Below, one piece after another: positions 19,656-26,899 of a DNA stretch of 64,000 nt. The position numbers and the translations under genes are program-made. The stretch is from Bradyrhizobium sp. SZCCT0153. GTDB lineage: Bacteria > Pseudomonadota > Alphaproteobacteria > Rhizobiales > Xanthobacteraceae. Positions within the stretch are counted from its first letter, which is position 1. Each line of letters starts with the position of its first letter. The notes beneath the pieces are model-generated. The model was not told the DNA's origin. It saw only the letters and a program-made list of their open reading frames with translations, and made no database searches. The DNA is taken from contig NZ_JAFCKS010000007.1 in the NCBI RefSeq assembly GCF_018129995.1, forward strand, positions 240,459 to 304,458, given 5' to 3'.

Positions 19656-20271
19656 TGCCGACCAGCCGAGGGCGCCGGTGGTTTGCGAGCCGGTTCTCGG
19701 CTGGCAGCGCGCGCAGCCAATCGCGGAAGCTGACGATTTCGGGGCAATCCGCGGTGCCTTGAGGCGCAATCAGCCAATCGCCGACGCCCGATCCCTCATC
19801 GACCCGGTCGCAACGATAGCCCGGATGATGGCGGAGGCCCCGGGCGATCAGCAGGTCGACCTTGCCCTCGACCAATTCGTGCAAGCCGGCCGGCTGCAGC
19901 ACCCGCAGGCCGATCTCCGCATGCGTGCTGCGAAACTCCTCCAATTGGAGGCGGCGCAAGTCGACGCCGCCATGGACGCCCAGCTGCAGGAGTGCCGCAC
20001 CTGCCGGTTTCAATTGCGAGGTGGCCTCCGCAATGTGGCGGAAGCCTTCGGAGACCCCGGGAAGATAGGCCCGACCGGCCGCGGTGAGGATGAGCTGCTT
20101 ATGCAGCCGCTCGAACAGCTGCACGCCGAGGCGCGCCTCCAGCGCTTTCACCTGCTGCCCCACGGCGGCGGGCGTCACGTGCAGCTCGTGCGCGGCCAGC
20201 TTGAAGCTGAGATGCCGGGCGGCGGCCTCAAAAGCGCGGAGCGCGTTGAGTGGTGGCAGGATGTAGGTCAT
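19642..20271 (-). CDS. LysR-family (GcvA-like) regulator with internal deletion
   Basis: The ATG at 20271 gives 209 residues, against about 300 for the family. The N-terminal winged helix is intact (LPPLNALRAFEAAARHLSFK, ELHVTPAAVGQQVKALEARL), as is the start of the ligand domain. Near 19781-19800 the protein then jumps from HHPGYRCDRVDE to GDWLIAPQGTADCPEIVSFRDWLRA, which belongs at the very end of GcvA-like proteins. About 90 middle residues of the sensing domain are missing in frame. It may still bind DNA, but its response to a ligand is probably lost. It is divergent from the Rid gene. Confidence 0.8.
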   Translation of the reverse strand: MTYILPPLNALRAFEAAARHLSFKLAAHELHVTPAAVGQQVKALEARLGVQLFERLHKQLILTAAGRAYLPGVSEGFRHIAEATSQLKPAGAALLQLGVHGGVDLRRLQLEEFRSTHAEIGLRVLQPAGLHELVEGKVDLLIARGLRHHPGYRCDRVDEGSGVGDWLIAPQGTADCPEIVSFRDWLRALPAENRLANHRRPRLVGIMGS

Positions 20272-20341
20272 CGCGCACCATTTTGACACTGATGGGCCTC
20301 GGCCTTGCAATAGATTTTCTTGCGCTGAGCCGCAGGAATGA

Positions 20342-20355
20342 TGCTTTGCGAAGCA
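20342..20355. promoter_or_regulatory. Inverted repeat in the LysR/Rid divergent region
   Basis: TGCTTTGCGAAGCA is a perfect 5-base inverted repeat with a 4-base centre, located in the 128-base divergent gap and 45 bases before the Rid start. LysR proteins often bind imperfect inverted repeats of about this size in such a position. The T-N11-A spacing is off by one, so the call is tentative. Confidence 0.35.
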
Positions 20356-20399
20356 GCGATGTCGCCGGATACGGTCGGCCCGCAATCCGGAGAAACTCC

Positions 20400-20792
20400 A
20401 TGCCCCCAGCTCATGTCGTCAGCCACAATCCCGCAACGGTCCACGCGCCCGCCGGCGGCTACTGCATGGGACTTGAACTGAAGCAGCATCGCCGCCTGTT
20501 GTTCATCAGCGGCCAGGTGCCGGAACGATCCGACGGTACCGTGCCCGAGGGTTTCGAGGCGCAATGCGAGCAGGCCTGGCGCAACGTCATCGAGGTGCTC
20601 GCCGCCGCGGACCTTGGCGTCGGGCATCTGGTCAAGGTCACCACGTTCCTGACCGACCGCAATCAAGTCGTGCCTAACCGCATCATTCGCCGCACGATGC
20701 TCGGGGAACACCAGCCCGCGCTGACGGTCGTGATCGTCGAGACCGTCGACAGCAAATGGCTGCTGGAGATCGAGGCGATCGCCGCGGCGTGA
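20400..20792 (+). CDS. Rid family protein (YjgF/YER057c/UK114)
   Basis: A 130-residue cytoplasmic protein of the Rid family, members of which hydrolyse reactive enamine/imine intermediates. It has the family stretch RLLFISGQVPERSDGTVPEG, then EQAWRNVIEVLAAADLGVGH, TTFLTD and a C-terminal LLEIEAIAA. Where deaminase-active members have the catalytic Arg in a P-A-R-S/T motif, this one reads QPALTVV. The imine deaminase activity is therefore doubtful and it may belong to another Rid subgroup. Start is the ATG at 20400 after GGAGAAACTCC. Confidence 0.85.
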   Translation: MPPAHVVSHNPATVHAPAGGYCMGLELKQHRRLLFISGQVPERSDGTVPEGFEAQCEQAWRNVIEVLAAADLGVGHLVKVTTFLTDRNQVVPNRIIRRTMLGEHQPALTVVIVETVDSKWLLEIEAIAAA

Positions 20793-20814
20793 AGCCGGTG
20801 TCGCCGGCCTTGCA

Positions 20815-21546
20815 ATGAACCAATCATATCGGGTGTATCCAATGGCTGAGAACATTCATGCTTTCTACGAGACGCATCGGGACGCCATGGAGGCCGCCAT
20901 GCGCGATCGCCTCGACCTTGCCGAGGCGATGTTGCGCGAGCGCGCGCATCTATCCGACATCGACGGGATCGGGCGGGAGGTGATGGCCGAATTCGAGATC
21001 GTGCTCACCCAGATGCCCTATGTCGGCGGTGCGGCAAGCCGCATGAGCGATTTCTTCATGCGTCTCATGGGCTTCATGGCTATCAGCCGCGTGCTGCGAC
21101 GCCACGGCGTGCCGCCGCCTGTGATCGGCGAGATCGAGCGCGAAACCTACAAGGCGCAATTGCTGACTACGCCCGAAACGGAACGTCTCGCCTCGGGGCG
21201 CCATTTCATGTCGCTGGAGAACCAGGCCGTGCTGCGCCAGCACGCGGCGAAGAGCGTTACTGAAAGCCATCAGAAGGATTTTCCGGAGGATTTCGTCTAC
21301 GATTTTGTCGAGCCGGATACGGGCGACAGCTTTGAATTCGGCATCAACTACAAGGCTTGCGGCTTCTGCAAACTCGCGGCGCGCCACGGCGACAAGGAAA
21401 TTTTGCCGAACATTTGCGGGCTCGATTTCGTCGCCTACGCAGCGCGAGGCATTCGCCTGGAAAGGACACAGACGTTGGCGGGCGGCGCGAGCCACTGCGA
21501 TTTCCGGTTCTCGCGGCTTGCGCCGGATAGGAAGGCGGCAAGCTGA
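20815..21546 (+). CDS. L-2-amino-thiazoline-4-carboxylic acid (ATC) hydrolase family protein
   Basis: Member of the ATC hydrolase family, named for opening the thiazoline ring of ATC to N-carbamoyl-L-cysteine on the way to cysteine in pseudomonads. The C-terminal half carries the recognisable core: DFVEPDTGDSFEFGINYKAC, GFCKLAARHG, NICGLDFVAYA and GASHCDFRFSR, with clustered Cys and acidic residues. The N-terminal half is helical. A second ATG at 20842 (MAENIHAFYE) is equally possible as start and is preceded by GGGTG. It follows the Rid gene by 22 bases. Whether this homologue acts on ATC itself is not shown. Confidence 0.75.
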   Translation: MNQSYRVYPMAENIHAFYETHRDAMEAAMRDRLDLAEAMLRERAHLSDIDGIGREVMAEFEIVLTQMPYVGGAASRMSDFFMRLMGFMAISRVLRRHGVPPPVIGEIERETYKAQLLTTPETERLASGRHFMSLENQAVLRQHAAKSVTESHQKDFPEDFVYDFVEPDTGDSFEFGINYKACGFCKLAARHGDKEILPNICGLDFVAYAARGIRLERTQTLAGGASHCDFRFSRLAPDRKAAS

Positions 21547-21555
21547 GCCGCCTTC
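21531..21555 (+). other. Hairpin across the ATC hydrolase stop codon
   Basis: GAAGGCGGC and GCCGCCTTC form a perfect 9-base stem with a 7-base loop that contains the TGA stop. No T-run follows, so it is not a canonical intrinsic terminator. It may stabilise the mRNA 3' end. Confidence 0.45.
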
Positions 21556-21602
21556 TCATGCCCTGCGATCGTATCGGTCCTTGATTGCCCCCGTTGACGT
21601 AT

Positions 21603-21682
21603 CGTCATTGCGAGCGCAGCGAAGCAATCCAGAATCTTTCCGCGGCGGCAGCCTGGATTGTTTCGCTGCGCTCGCAATGACG
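21603..21682. repeat. Large inverted repeat
   Basis: Two 30-base arms (21603-21632 and 21653-21682), 29 of 30 positions pairing, around a 20-base centre. The left arm begins CGTCATTGCGAGCGCAGCGA. As RNA from either strand it would form a long hairpin between two convergent genes. From memory, near-identical elements occur many times in Bradyrhizobium genomes; only one copy is in this window. Confidence 0.85.
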
Positions 21683-21805
21683 GGGTAGGCAACGGCTTTT
21701 CGAAGCAACCGCCCATGATGACATCGTGCACCTGTTTTGCCCGACGTGTCAAACGCTCGTCTCGCTGCGGCTCAAGTCAAGCCGATCTGGATTCCTCAGC
21801 GATTT

Positions 21806-21831
21806 CTACTGTGCATGGGGTTGTTTTCGCG
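21806..21831 (-). repeat. 26-base dispersed element, copy A
   Basis: Identical over 26 bases, in inverted orientation, to 35588-35613; on the minus strand it reads CGCGAAAACAACC then CCATGCACAGTAG. It lies 21 bases after the stop of the minus-strand sugar permease gene, the same relative place as copy B after lolD. Confidence 0.8.
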
Positions 21832-21851
21832 CTTTTTGTTTTGAGGCTTGT

Positions 21852-22880
21852 CTAATCCACCGCCTTCTCCCTCAGCCGCTGCGCATAGACGTTGATCACC
21901 AGCGCCGCCAGCAGGATCAGGCCGCGGATCAGGATCTTCAGGAAGCTGTCGATGTTGACGTGGTCGAGGCCGTTGTTGAGCACACCGAGAACGAAAAGCC
22001 CGACGATGGTGTTGCCGATGCCGCCGCGGCCGCCGAACAGGCTGGTGCCGCCGACCACGACGGCGGCGATGGAGTCGAGCAGATAGGTGTCGAACTCGTT
22101 CTGCTGCGCGCTGCCGAAATGGGCGACGCCGAGCATGCCGCCGATGCCGGAGCAGACCGCCGAGATCACCATGACGGCGCCGAGGATCAGCTTGACGTTG
22201 AGGCCGGAATATTCGGCCGCCTCGCGGTTGCCCCCGACCATGTAGACGTAGCGGCCGAAGCGCGTGTAGGTCAGTACCAGATGGCCGCCGAGCAGCATGA
22301 TCGCGGCGACGATGACGATCCAGGGGATGCCGCCGATCGAGCCGGAGCCGAGCGTGGTGATCAGGCCGGGCACCTTGTAGGCGATCTGGCCGCGCACCAG
22401 CATCGCCGAGATGCCGGCGGCGATCTGCATCATCGCCAGCGTCATGATGAAGGAGGGGATGCCGATCACGGTCAGCCCCAGCGCATTGACGAGGCCGAGC
22501 GCTGCGCAGAGCAGGATGGCCATCAGGATCGCCGCGGCCCCGGGCAGGGGGATGTTGGGAATGTTGACGTAGGATTCCTGCAGCGTGAAGTAGGCGACCG
22601 CGATGCCGGTGACGTTGGCGATGCTGGCGATGGAGAGGTCGATCTCGGCGCAGAGGATCACGAAGGTGAGGCCGACCGCGATGATGCCGGTCACCGACAC
22701 CTGGGTCAGGATGTTGCCGAGATTGTCGAGCGTGGCGAAGGAGGGGCTGGCGAAGGCGAAGAAGCCGGACAGGAAGATCAGCGTCAGGAACGGCGCGATG
22801 TTGCGCATCTGCGAGCGCAGGAAGGGCGCAAGACCACGCGCCCGCTGTCCTGCCGCCACTGCCGTCTCACTGCTCGCCAT
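21852..22880 (-). CDS. Sugar-type ABC transporter permease (RbsC family)
   Basis: Inner-membrane permease of a ribose/galactoside-type importer, 342 residues with about ten hydrophobic segments. Typical stretches are ILCAEIDLSIASIANVTGIA (the family motif EIDLSV), IPSFIMTLAMM and SIAAVVVGGTSLFGGRGGIG. It is the third gene of a minus-strand set after the binding protein and ATPase, starting 12 bases after the ATPase stop. The sugar is unknown. Confidence 0.9.
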   Translation of the reverse strand: MASSETAVAAGQRARGLAPFLRSQMRNIAPFLTLIFLSGFFAFASPSFATLDNLGNILTQVSVTGIIAVGLTFVILCAEIDLSIASIANVTGIAVAYFTLQESYVNIPNIPLPGAAAILMAILLCAALGLVNALGLTVIGIPSFIMTLAMMQIAAGISAMLVRGQIAYKVPGLITTLGSGSIGGIPWIVIVAAIMLLGGHLVLTYTRFGRYVYMVGGNREAAEYSGLNVKLILGAVMVISAVCSGIGGMLGVAHFGSAQQNEFDTYLLDSIAAVVVGGTSLFGGRGGIGNTIVGLFVLGVLNNGLDHVNIDSFLKILIRGLILLAALVINVYAQRLREKAVD

Positions 22881-22892
22881 GGTGATTCTCCG

Positions 22893-24395
22893 TCACGCCG
22901 CTTCCAGCAGGCGGTCCTTGCTGACCGGCTCGTTCTTGAATTCCCGCACCAATGCGCCGCGCTTGAGCACGAGGATGCGGTCGGCCAGCGACAGCACCGT
23001 CTCCGGCTCGGTCGACAGCACGATGATGGCGAGCCCCTTGGCGCGGAGATCGCGGACGATGTTGATGACGTCGTTCTTGGCGCCGACATCCATGCCGCGG
23101 GTCGGCTCGCACAGCACCAACAGCTTTGGCGGATAGGTCAGCCACTTTGCCAGCGCGACCTTCTGCTGGTTGCCGCCGGAGAGCATGCCGAGGTCGAGGC
23201 CGACCACCGGCGGCCGGATCTGCAACTGCTCGACCTGCCGCTGGGCGATGTCGCGCTCCTGCGCCGGCTTGAGCAGCAGGGACGAGATGCGGTCCAGAAT
23301 GCTGATCGAGATGTTCTTGTAGACCGGCTCCTGGTGAAACAGCATGGCGCGCCGGCTCTCCGGCACCAGCGCCACGCCGGCGCGTCGCGCCGCTGCCGTG
23401 CTGGCGAAGGTTTTGGGCGTGCCGCCGACGGCGAGCGTGCCGCTGTCCGGCTGCAGCTTGCCGAACAGGATTCGTGACAGCTCCTGCTGGCCGCAGCCCA
23501 TGAAACCGTAGATGCCGAGCACTTCGCCCGCGCGGGCCTCGAACGAGATGTCCTTCAGGCTGCGCGCCAGCGAGAGCTGATCGACCTTCAGGATCACCGA
23601 GCTGTCGCTCGGCTGGGGAAGCATCAGATCGTCGCTATAGCTGTGCTCGAGCGCTTCGCCGCCGCGGCCGATCATGGCCTCGATCAGCGCGCCCTTGCTG
23701 GTTGCGGTGGAAGGCGTTTCGGCGACCTTCCGCCCATTGCGGAACACCGTCACCATGTCGGACACGAGCAGGATGTCCTCGATGAAATGCGAGATGAAGA
23801 CGATGGCAGTGCCTTCCTCGCGCAGCCGCCGAAGCGTTGCGAACAGCCGCTCGACCTCGGGCGGCGAGAGCGCGGAGGTCGGCTCGTCCAGGATGACGAT
23901 GCGGGCGCCGGAGAACAGCACGCGCGCGATCTCGATCAGTTGCTGGAGCCCGATCGGGAGGTCGCCGAGCCTGCTCATCGGGTCGACGTCGATGCCGAAG
24001 CGGGCGAGCTGCTCGCCGGCCTCGCGCGCCATGCGCCGCCATTGCACCAGGCCGAGCCGGTTGGTCGGCTGATTGCCCAGGAACACGTTCTCCGCGACCG
24101 TCAGGTCCGGCGCGACGCTGAGCTCCTGGTGGACCATGGCGATACCGGCCGCATGCGCGTCGCGCGCCGAGCGGAAATGAGTCTCCTTTCCATCGATCAG
24201 GAAGCGGCCGGAGAATTCGCTGTGCACGCCGGCGATGATCTTCATCAGCGTGCTTTTTCCCGCGCCGTTCTCGCCGACGAGACCGTGGATCTCGCCGGGA
24301 TGAAGCGCGAAGTCGACACCACGAAGCGCTTCGACGCCGCCGAAGCTCTTCGTGATGCCCTGCAGTTCCAGGATAGGCGAACGATCCTCTCGCAT
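22893..24395 (-). CDS. Sugar-type ABC transporter ATP-binding protein (RbsA family)
   Basis: Double ATPase of 500 residues that energises the importer. The first domain has Walker A GENGAGKS, the weak signature IGLQQLIEIARVL typical of the family and Walker B IVILDEPTSAL. The second domain has the usual degenerate Walker A (GIYGFMGCGQQELSR), signature LSGGNQQKVALAKWL and LLVLCEPTRGMDVGAK. The length matches RbsA/MglA proteins. It lies 6 bases after the binding-protein gene, so the three genes form one operon. Confidence 0.92.
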   Translation of the reverse strand: MREDRSPILELQGITKSFGGVEALRGVDFALHPGEIHGLVGENGAGKSTLMKIIAGVHSEFSGRFLIDGKETHFRSARDAHAAGIAMVHQELSVAPDLTVAENVFLGNQPTNRLGLVQWRRMAREAGEQLARFGIDVDPMSRLGDLPIGLQQLIEIARVLFSGARIVILDEPTSALSPPEVERLFATLRRLREEGTAIVFISHFIEDILLVSDMVTVFRNGRKVAETPSTATSKGALIEAMIGRGGEALEHSYSDDLMLPQPSDSSVILKVDQLSLARSLKDISFEARAGEVLGIYGFMGCGQQELSRILFGKLQPDSGTLAVGGTPKTFASTAAARRAGVALVPESRRAMLFHQEPVYKNISISILDRISSLLLKPAQERDIAQRQVEQLQIRPPVVGLDLGMLSGGNQQKVALAKWLTYPPKLLVLCEPTRGMDVGAKNDVINIVRDLRAKGLAIIVLSTEPETVLSLADRILVLKRGALVREFKNEPVSKDRLLEAA

Positions 24396-24401
24396 GGAGG
24401 C

Positions 24402-25424
24402 TCAGATCAGGAAGTGATCCTGCATCCACTGCATCCCGGCGGCGTTGGCCTTGGTCACGACCGGGCCGTCGGTGACGACGTTCTTCGGAATGCCCTGTCC
24501 GCTCTTCTCGCCGCCGACCACGGCAGAGACGCCCGCGATGATGGCGCCACCGTGGATGCGGCAGGACGGATTGCGAACCGTGGCGAACATGCGGCCTTCG
24601 CTGACCGCCTGGATCGCCGGCGGCATGGCGTCGACGCCACCGATCAGGATATTGGTGCGGCCCCGCGCCTTCATGATGTTGGCGGCGGCCAGCGCCATGT
24701 CGTCATTGTGGAAGAACGCCGCGTCGATCTGCGGGTACTTCGTCAGGTAGGTTTCCCATAGCCGCGCGGTCTTCGACACGTCCCAGTCGGCGGGCTGGGT
24801 GTCGAGCACCTCGATGCCGGGGAATTGCTTGACGACATTGTTGAAGCCCTTTGCGCGGCCCTGCGCGCCGGTGTGGCCGAGTGCGCCCTGGGTCATGATG
24901 ATCTTGCCCTTGCCGCCCATCGCGTTGCACAGCGCCTGCGTCACCGAGGCGCCCATGAACTCGTTGTCGGGGGCAAGGAAGGAGTGGACGTTGATCTGGT
25001 CGAGCGGCGCAATCAGCGTGTCCATGTCGATCACCGGCGTGCCGGCGTCGATCATCTTCTGCACGGGCTGGGTGAGGGTGCCGATGCCGAAGGCCTGGAT
25101 GGCGACGAAATCCCATTTCTGGGAGGCCATGTTGTCGATCGCCGCGCGCTGCTTCACCGCATCGAGCTGGCCGTCGAACCAGGTGACCTCGACGTTGAAC
25201 AGCTTGCCCCAGAATTCCGCGGCCTGCTTGCCCTGCGCGCACCAGGTCGCCTGGAGGCCCGCATTGGAGAAGGCCGCCTTCAGCGGCTTCTCGCTTCGTC
25301 CGACTTCGGCTGCAAGGGCGGGGTTTATGCCCATGCTGCCGAGGATGGCAGTCGCGGCGCCGGCGGTCGCTGCCGCCTGAAGAAGATCGCGCCTCGTCGT
25401 CGAGAAATCTTTCGTCCCGGACAT
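24402..25424 (-). CDS. Sugar-type ABC transporter substrate-binding protein with Tat-like signal
   Basis: Periplasmic binding protein (Peripla_BP_4 type), 340 residues. The N-terminus has a twin-arginine motif (TTRRDLLQAA) followed by a weakly hydrophobic stretch ending PALAAEVG, which suggests Tat export, unusual but not rare in this class. The body shows GKIIMTQGALGHTGAQGRAK and AAFFHNDDMALAAANIMKAR, typical of ribose-type binding proteins. Start ATG at 25424 follows TGGGAGCGAGCG. The ligand is unknown; no sugar kinase or dehydrogenase lies nearby. Confidence 0.88.
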   Translation of the reverse strand: MSGTKDFSTTRRDLLQAAATAGAATAILGSMGINPALAAEVGRSEKPLKAAFSNAGLQATWCAQGKQAAEFWGKLFNVEVTWFDGQLDAVKQRAAIDNMASQKWDFVAIQAFGIGTLTQPVQKMIDAGTPVIDMDTLIAPLDQINVHSFLAPDNEFMGASVTQALCNAMGGKGKIIMTQGALGHTGAQGRAKGFNNVVKQFPGIEVLDTQPADWDVSKTARLWETYLTKYPQIDAAFFHNDDMALAAANIMKARGRTNILIGGVDAMPPAIQAVSEGRMFATVRNPSCRIHGGAIIAGVSAVVGGEKSGQGIPKNVVTDGPVVTKANAAGMQWMQDHFLI

Positions 25425-25564
25425 CGCTCGCTCCCATAAAATCTTAGCGTCGGCGCGTCATTGATTGCGCGACCGATCTCCGAAAGTGTCTCACAAGAGT
25501 TGATGCCACTCAATCTGCAATCAACGCGAGATCGCCGCAGTCTGTGTTGGTGCAGCGCAAAGTG

Positions 25565-25969
25565 TCAGGCCTGGACGGCTGCGAACGCGTCGATCTCCAC
25601 GAGCAGTTGATCCCAGGCCTGCGCGATCTCCGGCGACCATTCATCGCGGAGGAGATCGCGCAGCGTATCCCTGATGACGGCGAAGAACGCGAGGAAGAGC
25701 TCGCGTGGCGTGCCATAGGCGTCGTGCGAGGCGATCTCGCAGGCGATCAGCCGAAAATGCCCGCGACGTTCGCCGGCAAGGTCGAGAATTGCCTCGATCG
25801 TCAGTGCGAGCATCGATCCCTTCACGAGCTCGCTGCCTTGCGAGCGGAACATCGCCTGCGTTTCCGGATGCTCTTTGGACAGACGTTGATAGACGAGCGG
25901 CGTGAGATCGGCGCAGCACGTCGCCGCGATCTCGAAACTCTGTTCGACCGGATTGGGAGAAGCGTTCAT
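25565..25969 (-). CDS. Globin-like protein
   Basis: A 134-residue single-domain protein with a globin pattern, probably a haem protein for oxygen or nitric oxide chemistry. Evidence is LVYQRLSKEHPETQAMFRSQ (B-C helix region) and ASHDAYGTPRELFLAF, where the His is placed as the proximal F8 ligand. The ending WSPEIAQAWDQLLVEI is the usual H-helix pattern. The distal E7 position seems to be Lys or a neighbour rather than His/Gln. The ATG at 25969 is preferred; a GTG at 25984 would add five residues. It precedes the sugar-importer operon by about 140 bases. Confidence 0.65.
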   Translation of the reverse strand: MNASPNPVEQSFEIAATCCADLTPLVYQRLSKEHPETQAMFRSQGSELVKGSMLALTIEAILDLAGERRGHFRLIACEIASHDAYGTPRELFLAFFAVIRDTLRDLLRDEWSPEIAQAWDQLLVEIDAFAAVQA

Positions 25970-26436
25970 CGGCAGTTCAGCCACGCAGACAAAAAAAGAG
26001 CGGGGCCCTAGCCCCGCTCGAAAATTGTGTCGACCCTATTATCCCCGATTCTAAGATTTGATCTTGATTGGCGGGGCGACGCTGCGTTTTGCGCGTCAGG
26101 GGCTCCTCCCGAGACTTGGACCACCAGACTTCGACCTCGCGGCCAGCCTGAGCAAGGGTGATGCTAGATCAACTTTTCTCACTTGTCATCATTTTCGGCA
26201 ACGAATGTTCAAAATTCGAGCAATTGACGAAATGATCGGGCTTTTGGCCGCCTAAGCATATGACAAATATATGAAATCTTTGGATGGGTGGGGTGGTCTA
26301 TCTGCCTCAAATGCCGGACGGCCGCGCGGCGGGGGGCCCCGATCACAGTTTTCGAGAAATTTGCGCTGGGCCAAGAAGGCGGCGGAACTGACCTCGACTT
26401 GGGTCCCCGCGCGGTGTTTAGTTGGCAGACGAACGA
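25970..26436. other. Gene-free gap before the copper cluster
   Basis: A 467-base divergent gap. It contains the minus-strand terminator at 25998-26019 and an AT-richer stretch at about 26165-26290, which may hold promoters for both sides. A 65-codon open frame at 26058-26255 has no convincing start or homology. An unannotated short minus-strand RNA ending at the terminator is possible. Confidence 0.5.
25991..26019 (-). terminator. Intrinsic terminator pointing into the globin gene
   Basis: GAGCGGGGC and GCCCCGCTC form a perfect 9-base stem with a 4-base loop. On the minus strand it is followed directly by seven T (25997-25991), a textbook intrinsic terminator. It lies only about 22 bases before the globin start, so it would end a transcript coming from 26,020-26,250 or attenuate globin transcription. 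Confidence 0.85.
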
Positions 26437-26823
26437 ATGGTTCGGCGGATGCGCGCACGGCTGCAAAAATTCCTACCCCTGGTCCTGCTCGCTTTGGCGA
26501 TGCAGGTGCTGGCGCCGATTGCTGCCTGTCTGGCGGCTGGCCAGGCCGTGGCCGATCCGTTGTCTGCCGGCATCATCTGCCACAGCGCGAGCGAGCTGGG
26601 CGGCCTGGACGATCAGACCGGCACGCCGACGGCGCATGGCGCCGCCTGCGCGCTCTGCTGTCTGGCACAGGCGGGCGCGTCGCTCGATTCGCCACGGCAC
26701 GCTGCACTCTCCGTTCCCTTCCGCCACGCCGAGCGCGTGATCTGGCACGCGGCGGAGGTGTCTGCCGTCGCGGCGCATAGAGGCACCAGCGCCCAGGCGC
26801 GCGCGCCGCCTCAGTTCTCCTGA
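26437..26823 (+). CDS. pcuA: DUF2946 family exported protein (PcuA-like)
   Basis: A 128-residue small exported protein with an N-terminal hydrophobic segment (FLPLVLLALAMQVLAPIAAC) and the Cys motif CALCCLAQAG, a pattern of the DUF2946 family often found next to copper receptors. Its function is unknown, and metal handling is inferred from the neighbours. Starts at 26437 and 26449 are both possible. It is the first of five genes in the order described for Bradyrhizobium pcuABCDE, and the symbol rests on that order. Confidence 0.7.
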   Translation: MVRRMRARLQKFLPLVLLALAMQVLAPIAACLAAGQAVADPLSAGIICHSASELGGLDDQTGTPTAHGAACALCCLAQAGASLDSPRHAALSVPFRHAERVIWHAAEVSAVAAHRGTSAQARAPPQFS

Positions 26824-26899
26824 CGACCCCAGTGTCGCCGCGGTTCGTCCGCTGGCGACGGATGCTGTCGAACAGCCGGGAAGAAAGCCGGCGTCAGGA

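Larger units (their letters stand above)
21547..21851. other. Gene-free gap with two repeat elements
   Basis: A 305-base convergent gap between the ATC hydrolase and sugar-permease genes. It contains the large inverted repeat at 21603-21682 and the 26-base shared element at 21806-21831. I see no credible gene here. Confidence 0.6.

Noticed and set aside
26058..26255. 65-codon plus-strand frame in the gap before the copper cluster
   Set aside because: Poor start context, no homology, and unlike neighbouring genes in composition.
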